From Symbiodinium natans (Eukaryota; Sar; Dinophyceae; Suessiales; Symbiodiniaceae): 64,000 bases of DNA. The position numbers and the translations under genes are program-made. Position 1 is the first letter of the stretch. Each line of letters starts with the position of its first letter. The DNA lies in NCBI GenBank assembly GCA_905221605.1, contig CAJNDS010002091.1:248001-312000 (forward strand). The letters run 5' to 3'. Of this stretch, positions 56,959-64,000 are shown one piece after another. Below the pieces are notes generated by a model. The model made no database searches and was not told the DNA's origin. It saw nothing but the letters and a program-made list of their open reading frames with translations.

Positions 56959-59130
56959 TTATGATGCCTCCTGCGTGCTCATCGAGGTGCCAACACTAAA
57001 CAATGGCAACTGGACACTCTGCAGGCTATTGGGTAGCTGGCTGGCCTCCAAGCTCTGGTTGAACCCGGAGCCAAACGTCAACGTCTGCAGGGCGATTGGC
57101 AGCTGGATGCCCTCCAGGCTCTGGTTGAACTTGTCACCAAACGTCAACGTCTGCAGGGTGATGGGCAGCAGGACCCCCTGCAAGCTCTGGTTGAACTCGT
57201 AGCCAAACGTCAAGGTTTGCATGGTGCTGGGCAGCTGGATCCCCTGTAAGCTTTGGTTGAAATCAATTCCAAACGTCAACGTCAGCAGGGTGCCGGGCAG
57301 CTGGACACCCTCCAAGCTTTGGTTGAACCTGTAGCCAAACGTCAACGTCTGCAGGGTGCTCGGCAGCCGGACCCCCTCCAAGCTCTGGTTGAAGCTGTCG
57401 CCAAATGTCAACGTCTTCAGGGTGCTGGGCAGCTGGATTCCCTGCAAGCTCTGGTTGTAACGCAAGCCAAACGTCAATGTCTGCAGCCTGCATGGCAGCA
57501 GCATTCCTTGCAAGCTCTGGTTGAACTTGTAGCCAAAGGTCAACATCTGCAGGGCGCTGGGCAGCTGGATCCCATCCAAGCTCTGGTCGAACTCGTGTCC
57601 AAATGTCAACTTCTGCAGGGTGCTGGGCAACTGGATGCCCTCCAAGCTCTGGTTGAACTCGTGGCCAAAAGTCAATTCCTGCAGGGTGCTGGGCAGCTGG
57701 AACCCCTCCAAGCTCTGGTCGAAGTCTCTGCCAAAAGCCAACGTCTGCAGGACGCTGGGCAGCTGGGTCCCCTCCAAGCTCTGGTTGAAGTCGCAGTAAA
57801 AAGTCTGCAAGGTGCGAGGCAGCTGGATGCCCTCCAAGCTCTGGTTGAACCCGGAGCCAAGCGTCAACGTCTGCAGGGTGCTGGGCAGCAGGACCTCATC
57901 CAAGCTCTGGTTGAAGTCGGAGCCAAACGTCAACGTTTGCAGGGTGTTGGGTAGCTGAATCCCCTCCAAGCTCTGGTTGAAGTCATGTCCAAACGTCAAC
58001 GTTTGCAGGGTGTTGGGTAGCTGAATCCCCTCCAAGGTCTGGTTGAAGTCATGTCCAAACTTCAACGTCTGCAGCCTGTTTGGCAGCTGCAATCCCTGCA
58101 AGCTCTGGTTGAATGTGTGGCCAAACGTCAACGTCCGCAGGGTGCTGGGCAGCTGGACCCCAACCAAGCTCTGGTCGAAGTGATGTCCAAATGTCAACGT
58201 CTTCAGGGTGCTGGGCAGCTGGATCCCCTGCAAGCTTTGGTTGAACTTGTAGACAAACGTCAACTTCTGCAGGGTGCTGGGCAGCTGGATCCCAACCAAA
58301 CTTTGGTTGAAGGCATGTCCAAACCTCAACTTCTTCAGCCTGGACGGCAGCTGCATTCCCTGCAAACTCTGGTTGAACTTGTAGCCAAAGATCAACATCT
58401 GCAGGGTGCCGGGCAGCTGGACCCCATCCAAGCTCTGGTCGAAGTGATGTCCAAATGTCAACGTCTGCAGGGTGCTAGGCAGCTGGATCCCCTGCAAGCT
58501 CTGGTTGTAATGCAAACCAAACGTCAACGTCTGCAGCCTGCATGGCAGCTGCAATCCCTGCAAGCTCTGGTTGAATTCTCTTCCAAACGTCAAAGTTTGC
58601 AGGGTGTTGGGCAGCTGGATCCCCTCCAAGCTCTGGTTGAACCTGTAGCCAAACGTCAACGTCTGCAGGGTGCTGGGCAGGTGGATTCCCTGCAAGCTCT
58701 GGTCGAAGTTACTTCCGAACGTCAAGGAGACCACTTCATTGAGAGCGCTCGCATCCGCAGAGTTGAATGTTTTCTTCGCAAGCATTTTCTCCAAGCTCAC
58801 AGCGGCCCGACCCGCCCCGTAGCGTTGAGCCACGTACGTGACTTCATCGTTCGTCACCTGTTCGAGTAGGGGCTCATGCAGATCGAGCACACCGCCGCCA
58901 GAGGTCAGCACGAGGGACGCCGCGGCGCGGCCGACTTTGGCTGCTACAGCTTCCGCCACTTCCCAGCCCTTTGCCATGGGGTCGACATCGACCTGAACGG
59001 CATAGCCTCCGAGACCGTAGATGCTCAAGGGCCTCTTGCGTGAGGCCACAGGCCCGGCCTCTCCGAGCGCTTTGTCGGACTCCGGGACTCCGTGCGAGCC
59101 GTGGCTTCCTGCCTCCTGGGCTTCGCTCAT
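56959..59130 (-). CDS. Ubl-FNIP repeat protein 5 (723 aa from the conserved start)
   Basis: The open frame extends to 59268, but the ATG at 59130 (MSEAQEAGSHGSHG) matches gene 1 and lies 23 bases after the conserved acceptor (59167-59154), so it is preferred. Ubl-like region (VQVDVDPMAKGWEVAEAVAA ... NDEVTYVAQRY), linker, 26 repeats, tail VQLPLFSVGTSMSTQEAS. It is the most diverged member: alternative repeat cores LQLPCRLQT, YNQSLQG and LLPITLQT occur. Repeat 15 (FYCDFNQSLEG) lacks two residues, an in-frame 6 bp deletion. The leader lacks the SHSGSEG segment of the others (GPVASRKRPLS). This suggests an older duplicate. Confidence 0.85.
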   Translation of the reverse strand: MSEAQEAGSHGSHGVPESDKALGEAGPVASRKRPLSIYGLGGYAVQVDVDPMAKGWEVAEAVAAKVGRAAASLVLTSGGGVLDLHEPLLEQVTNDEVTYVAQRYGAGRAAVSLEKMLAKKTFNSADASALNEVVSLTFGSNFDQSLQGIHLPSTLQTLTFGYRFNQSLEGIQLPNTLQTLTFGREFNQSLQGLQLPCRLQTLTFGLHYNQSLQGIQLPSTLQTLTFGHHFDQSLDGVQLPGTLQMLIFGYKFNQSLQGMQLPSRLKKLRFGHAFNQSLVGIQLPSTLQKLTFVYKFNQSLQGIQLPSTLKTLTFGHHFDQSLVGVQLPSTLRTLTFGHTFNQSLQGLQLPNRLQTLKFGHDFNQTLEGIQLPNTLQTLTFGHDFNQSLEGIQLPNTLQTLTFGSDFNQSLDEVLLPSTLQTLTLGSGFNQSLEGIQLPRTLQTFYCDFNQSLEGTQLPSVLQTLAFGRDFDQSLEGFQLPSTLQELTFGHEFNQSLEGIQLPSTLQKLTFGHEFDQSLDGIQLPSALQMLTFGYKFNQSLQGMLLPCRLQTLTFGLRYNQSLQGIQLPSTLKTLTFGDSFNQSLEGVRLPSTLQTLTFGYRFNQSLEGVQLPGTLLTLTFGIDFNQSLQGIQLPSTMQTLTFGYEFNQSLQGVLLPITLQTLTFGDKFNQSLEGIQLPIALQTLTFGSGFNQSLEASQLPNSLQSVQLPLFSVGTSMSTQEAS

Positions 59131-59210
59131 GTCGCTCCTAGCGGGCGACCGGTCTTGAACTGAACGGCGTGTGGGAGAGCTTCGCATGCGGTTAGAGCGC
59201 CGAACCCTTA
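59131..59210 (-). promoter_or_regulatory. FNIP gene 5 upstream acceptor
   Basis: CCGTTCAGTTCAAG (59167-59154) parallels GTTCAGATTTCAAG of the paralogs; then AGCTCTCCCACACG upstream, as in genes 3 and 4. Confidence 0.5.
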
Positions 59211-60540
59211 GCAGGCCTGGCAATACAAGGCTTGCAAGTGTTGCACATTCGTATTGTAAGCCCAACATACGGCTCCAAACTACAGACAGTACTTTCCTTC
59301 TGGTATGTGCAGGTTGAATCCGGGAAACCTCCCTAAACCCTAAACCCTAAACCCTGAACCCTAAACCCTAAACCCTGTACAAAAATCGCCTCAAGCTGGG
59401 GAGAACTCCCCAACTGCAGAGGAAACTCTACGCCGGAGCCACCCCCACCCCCCAACCCACACTTCCTTGCACACCCAAGCGATGCTTTGCTAGAAAGGGT
59501 TATAATGTGCAAAAAAGACAAGACCATGTACCAGGACATAGTATATAAGTATATAATTCAGCAAATTTGCATGATAAATACAAACCACAAATACAACATT
59601 ACCCTGAGATTCCGTGTACCTATAATAGTATGTACTTGGGCCCGTAAAGCAGCCTTCTGGAAACCCCTTTAAGGCTCAAGTGTATGGAATACAGGGCATT
59701 GATTATTGTATAATAAGTATAAAGAGACCATACGGTGGTCACCGTAATACTATTAGAAGACATTCCGACCCCAAAAGTACATGGACCCTTACTCACTCAA
59801 CTCCGCACAGCGCAGTTAAGCAGCTATGGCGGCTCTGAAACACCTTGACGCAGAGGCCAACGTCCTCTCCAAGGGATTAAGGTTTAGGGTTTAGGGTTTA
59901 CATGGTCCCTTAATAGGGTCCCTTACCTTCTTTCAAGGGTTCTGAAGTGTGGGCCCTTGCGTTTTATGGGGTATATAAGGGGTTATCAGGGAACCCCATG
60001 GGACCTTGCAACTACCCTAAGATCCTCTGGTCGGAGGGTCTCCCCGCAACCATCCAGGAATGAGCAGGATTCTCCCTTTTGCTTCAAAGGGGGCTATGCG
60101 GGAACAGAGCGTTAGGCCCGAAACCCTGACCCTTACCACTGGGAGGATTTAAATAGCAGAACCCCCACCTGGGAATCCTTATTGTTGGGTAATTTACAGG
60201 AACCCGTAGAAGAAGGATCTACCTATTGACGAGTAGAATCCCGGCCGGTTCTGGCTAGTGGACCTGACCCTCTGCGTCTCGTGCAACGTCGCAACATCTG
60301 TCATCGTGCAACATGAAAGAAGGAAGCATGGAATAGCTCAGCACAAGATGGCTGGAATCTTGGAGCAAGACCTCGGCAGAAGAAGCATCTATGCTTGAAG
60401 CAGTTCATGGGAGATTCCCGAAACACATTGAGCTACACTTTTGAGGTGTTTTGGGGGGCGCCCCCCCAAGCACTCGGCTAAAATATCCAAGCCCTAACTC
60501 CCCCAATCCTGTCCACCCCGCCCCCTCGCCCGGCCCTCAC
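59211..60540. other. 5' flank of FNIP gene 5
   Basis: Conserved flank pieces (59237-59250, 59790-59830, 60040-60110), CCCTAAA (59332-59375), an A/T-rich stretch (59500-59760), a family H hairpin (59908-60005, CATGGTCCCTTAATAGGG ... GGGAACCCCATGGGACC), and short palindromes. No gene supported. Confidence 0.6.
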
Positions 60541-62185
60541 CACAACAAGAGTGACTCCTGGTGCTCGTAGAGCTTGAAGCGCATCTCCTCACCGTCCTCA
60601 CTGCGCTGTCTTCCCAGGACTTGAGGTTTTGCCCTAAACCCTCTAGTCTTATGTTGATAATCTGCAATCAAGTGCGCGTCATAAGCTGCACATGTGTGGG
60701 CTGTTGGGGTTACTGGTCCTGTCTCAACCCACAGGCCTGATCGCGTAGACCTGATAGGCACAAACCCTTAGCCCAAGCCACTCGCCTAAACCCTCTCCCG
60801 GACACCTTTCAGATACCCTGAATACCCTCAAGTCAGGTCTTTGTTATGCTTGGGTGGTCACCCTAACCCGAACCTCTCAACCCTAAACCCCAAACCCCGA
60901 AACCCTAAACCCTCAACCCCGAACCCCAGATTCTAATCTCCCAACCTTGGGATGTTCGCCCTTGTACTAACAGTCCTTAATAGGTATAATAGTAGCCCCC
61001 TAGTACAATCCTGATTTAGGACTGTTAGTGTAAGAGGGAACATCCCAACCCCAAACCCCCAAAATCCTAAGCCCTAAACCCTAAAACCCTAAAACCCTAC
61101 AACCCTACAACCCTAAAACCCGAAAACCCTAAAACCCGAAAACCCTAAAACCCTAAAACCCCAACCCCCCCCCCCTCCCAAAACCTTGCTGCCTCATGGT
61201 ACATGTTCTTCCGGATGGCGTCGAGCAGCTCATCCCTGGTGTGGCGACCTGGATTTTGGAGCTTCCGCCATCTAGGGTTTAGGGTTTAGGGTTTACGGTT
61301 GAGGGTTGAGGGTTTAGGGTGTTTCGGGCGTTTCGGGCTTACAGGGCTTGTGGTGTTTACTGTGTTTAGCTTTAAGGGCTGATCCTTTCTAGGGTCGGTT
61401 TAAAGACTAAGCTTATGACTGAGGGTTTTCAGAAGGCCGCAGAAGGAGCTGAGAAAAGGCTTGCTGAGAGAAAGTCTCCAATATCTTTGCCAGGGTTTTA
61501 GGGTCTCATGTAACTTCCCTTAGATCACAGCCGCGTTGCAGGGTTGACAGGACCAGGGTTCAGGATCTCTTCTCGCATACTTCAGGCCCGTCCATGCAAG
61601 GTCAGGGACCATGTTCGAGGGGCTTCGGGTTTAGGGTCGAGTTAGGGTTTATAGGGTTTAGGGTTCAGCGTTTGAGCGTTTCAGGTTTGAGGCCCCGTGG
61701 TTCATGCACTTATAGCCCAATCATAACCGTATTGGGGTAATTAAGGGGCTTCTCAGTGGGTGATAAATACACTTGTAATTTCATATTAAGTACCACGAAC
61801 CTCCAAGTACAGCGGTCCTTTACCCCTACGCAGGCCCTATTATACGAGCATTGTTCAGGGTTTAGGGTTACGGTTTAGGGTTTGGGGGTTGTCAGTATTT
61901 TCATGGTCACTTTATAGGTATTGCTACCTTAAGGTTGCTGCGCCGACTAGACACGAGGTTTAGTGCTTTGTTGTGCGTTGAGGGTGCTTGTTCAAGGTTT
62001 TGGGCTTTTACGGTTTCTAAACCCCAAACCCTAAACCCTAAACCCTAAAACCTAAACCCTAAACCCTAAACCCTAAACCCTAAAGGGCTAAGAATGGGGG
62101 GGATGTGATTCCAGAAAGGTGCAGCCGGCGTCCGCACCTTCGTGCCAGTACCTAAGGAGGTCGTCGATAGCAAAGGTGCCCTCCT
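60541..62185 (-). CDS. Three-exon chain of an unidentified gene
   Basis: Exon a, 62138-62185: after CTTGAAG, reads EGTFAIDDLLRYWHE with a GTGCGG donor (phase 1). Exon b, 61185-61248: after CCAAAATCCAG, reads RHTRDELLDAIRKNMYHEAA with a GTTTTG donor (phase 2). Exon c, 60541-60600: after GACAGCGCAG, reads EDGEEMRFKLYEHQESLLL with a GTGAGG donor. All junctions are in phase and each exon consists of whole codons plus the required overhangs. The intervening DNA is TTTAGGG/CCCTAAA plus a family A hairpin (60947-61048). Charged, helical, soluble-looking; no family recognised. Upstream exons likely continue at 62.95-63.03 kb. Confidence 0.6.
60947..61048. mobile_element. MITE-like hairpin, family A, copy 8
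   Basis: TTGGGATGTTCGCCCTTGTA to GTGTAAGAGGGAACATCCCAA, with AACAGTCCTTAATAGG mirrored by TTAGGACTGTT. It lies in an inferred intron. Confidence 0.8.
61690..61806. mobile_element. MITE-like hairpin, family C, copy
   Basis: GTGGTTCATGCACTTATAGC to AAGTACCACGAACCTCCAAG. The left terminus has decayed. Confidence 0.65.
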
Positions 62186-62262
62186 CTTCAAGATAGGGTT
62201 TAGGGTTTAGGGTTTAGGGTTTAGGGTTTAGGGTTTAGGGTTTAGGGTTTAGGGTTTAGGGT
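62180..62262 (+). repeat. TTTAGGG array
   Basis: About 10 units directly beyond the 5' edge of exon a (62185); the intron's acceptor-side sequence is this array's edge. CCCTAAA (62025-62085) lies on the other side. Confidence 0.9.
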
Positions 62263-62371
62263 TTTTGAAGCACTGTCAAGCTTTCAGGGTTTGGAGTGTC
62301 GGATTGAAAGCAAACCGTCGTGTCGTGTCTGTTTCCTTGAGGTGCCTCTTGGGGTATCCTAAATGCATCTT

Positions 62372-62497
62372 ATACAGGGTGGGGCCCCCTTACTATACTA
62401 ACTGTAGTTAAGGGACTTATAACCTAACTTAGGGTCCTTATAACCCAAAAAAAGGGTCCTTATAACTCTACTTATAACTAGGGGGCCCCACCCTGTA
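62372..62497. mobile_element. MITE-like hairpin, family B, best copy
   Basis: TACAGGGTGGGGCCCCCTTA to AGGGGGCCCCACCCTGTA, perfect at the ends. Inner AACTGTAGTTAAGGGACTTA is as at 3990-4119, despite 58 kb separation. Confidence 0.85.
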
Positions 62498-62944
62498 GGG
62501 CCCCCCAAACCACCCCAGATGTAGGGTTTGGGGTCCAGGTTTCACTTATTAATCATTTTATACACTCGGCAATTCAGGAACTATGGTACCCTACAAGCCC
62601 CCCTAACCCTAAGCCCCAAGCGCTAAACCCTAAACCCTAAACCCTAAACCCTAAACCCTAAACCACTAGATTTTAGGATGTCCGGCCTAGGGCGTAGGCT
62701 TAGGCTCCTTTAGCGGGTTACATGTGGCTCATTCCCGAAACTATCTTGAGAACCACCAAGATCAGCTGTCCGCTGTCCGGCTCGGGTTTAGGGTTTAGGG
62801 TTTAGGGTTTAGGGTTTAGGTTTGGGTTTAGGGTTTAGGGTTTAGTTTTTAGGATTTAGGGTTTTTAGTTTGGGGTTTGGGGTTCAGGGTTTAGAGCTTA
62901 GGGTTTAGGGCTTAGGGTTTAGCTTCCCTTGTGGGGTACGGGTG

Positions 62945-63030
62945 CGTAGGATAACAGGGACGCAGGAAGAAGTTCTGAAAAAGGGGTCTTCCTTCGTCCC
63001 CTCTGATGTAGCTGACTTCCCCAAAGGATC
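62945..63030 (-). CDS. Candidate exon
   Basis: After CTCCTGTTGGAG the minus strand reads SFGEVSYIRGDEGRPLFQNF, then FLRPCYPT. Good composition and a single long frame. Probably the same gene as 62185-60541. Donor not fixed. Confidence 0.5.
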
Positions 63031-63659
63031 CTCCAACAGGAGACTATAGTTTAGGGTGTAGGGTATAGGGCTTGCGGCATCCACACAGACTATCACTTAA
63101 CAAACTGAAGAGGGGGGATAAAGCTCCTGGACTCTCATGCTATGCAGAAAAGCCCTAAGCCCTAAGCCCTGAAGCCGAAGGTTAGGGGTCTAAGCCCTTA
63201 TGGCCCTTAACCTACATTTTGCTTGAGAACCCCAAAAGAACAAACCAACATCATAATCCCTATATGACCCTTAATAAGGAAGAATATTGGTTTTAATTCT
63301 TTGGGGTTCTTAAGCAACTAGTAGTAACAAGGTTCCTCTGCAGGGATCAGTATCTGAGAGCTAGCCCAGCTGCTCCCTCGCAGCATTCAGGGTTTAGGGT
63401 TTAGGGTTTAGGGCTTAGGGTTTAGGGTTTAGGGTTTAGGGTTGAGGGTTGAGGGTTTAGGGTTTGTAGTATATCTAAGAACAATTCAACACAGCCCAGA
63501 TACCCTTAACCTGTGAAAGGAGAATATAAGGAAGCATTTTGCCATGCCCCTGAATTTGTGTTCAGGGTATGCTCCACCGGGTATGTTGAACATTTCTTAA
63601 CGTATCTGTCTGGGCTCTAACGCAACTTTATAGGAACCTTTTTGTCTGGCCCAAGTGTG

Positions 63660-63830
63660 TGTGTAAATATACATACATATACATATACATAAACATATAC
63701 ATACACATCTGCATCTACATATTCCCTAAACCCTACACCCTCAAACCCTAAACCCTATATATATATATGTGTATAGAAATATATACATATATATATATGT
63801 GTATAACATACCCTAAACATATGTACATGT
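63660..63830. repeat. TA/CATA microsatellite cluster
   Basis: TGTGTGTGTAAATATACATA, ACATATACATAAACATAT, then CCCTAAA fragments and more ATATATATGTGTATA. No gene. Confidence 0.9.
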
Positions 63831-63850
63831 AATACCCAGATGGATTATTG

Positions 63851-63922
63851 TCAGGGGAGGAAGCTCCTGAAGTTGCCAAACCCAGGGTCCATCTCAACGA
63901 AGGACTTCAAGGGCGCAGCTCC
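63851..63922 (-). CDS. Candidate terminal exon
   Basis: Minus strand GAAPLKSFVEMDPGFGNFRS, then FLP-TGA. It is the first coding island from the right edge and ends in a stop, so it is probably the last exon of a gene beginning outside the window. A TTTGGGG/TTTAGGG array (63925-64000) adjoins. Confidence 0.45.
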   Translation of the reverse strand, partial: GAAPLKSFVEMDPGFGNFRSFLP

Positions 63923-64000
63923 CCGGGGTTTAGGGTTTGGGGTTTGGGGTTTGGGGTTAGGGGTTTGGGGTTTGGGGTTTAGGGTTTAGGGTTTAGGGTT

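Noticed and set aside
1-64000. tRNA, rRNA and snRNA genes
   Set aside because: No cloverleaf, ribosomal core or Sm-site motif was noticed by eye; a covariance-model scan would be decisive.

Overview
The window reads as nuclear DNA of a dinoflagellate, most likely a Symbiodiniaceae-type alga. Four things point there: (i) TTTAGGG/CCCTAAA repeats are everywhere; (ii) the large ORFs are 22-residue FNIP-like (LTFGxxFNQSL) repeat proteins with an N-terminal ubiquitin-like region; (iii) there is a Ty1/copia element with dinoflagellate-type Gag, CCCH finger and RNase H modules; (iv) its LTR carries TTTTGGCTCAAG, the 3' half of the dinoflagellate spliced leader. Species cannot be read from the sequence.

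Layout. 0-16.6 kb and 40-56 kb are mosaics of short unique islands (35-130 bp) separated by telomere-like arrays, homopolymer G/C runs and hairpin (MITE-like) elements. Many islands read as micro-exons on the minus strand. Three groups splice in phase by hand: an MLF-like Met/Gly-rich gene (9869 down to 6598), a gene running 45.6 to 43.4 kb toward a decayed ankyrin segment, and a gene at 62.2 to 60.5 kb. A run of Arg/Ser-rich islands at 50.5-53.9 kb suggests an SR-type protein. Arrays therefore seem to fill introns and intergenic space alike.

Five intron-free FNIP-repeat genes, all minus strand, lie at 16.9-19.1, 21.5-23.6, 32.4-34.6, 36.6-38.8 and 57.0-59.1 kb. Genes 2 and 4 sit in a duplicated block (about 20.2-24.4 and 35.8-39.6 kb), and both carry the same hairpin insertion that replaced their C-terminus. 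All five share a 5' flank ending in a likely splice acceptor (TTCAAG), and a short conserved 3' flank.

Between genes 2 and 3 lies a 7.3 kb minus-strand LTR element (24702-32010) nested inside a TTTAGGG array with a TTAGG target duplication. It has LTRs, PBS and PPT. Its broken polyprotein shows a HAD-like domain, coiled-coil Gag, CCCH finger, an eroded protease, a domain resembling 2-oxoglutarate/Fe(II) oxygenases, a C5-methyltransferase-like remnant, and RT/RNase H with the RT core missing.

Almost every supported coding segment is on the minus strand, as expected of dinoflagellate one-way gene clusters. No rRNA, tRNA or CRISPR was recognised. Exon calls are hand readings and need transcripts; family names come from memory of motifs, not searches.
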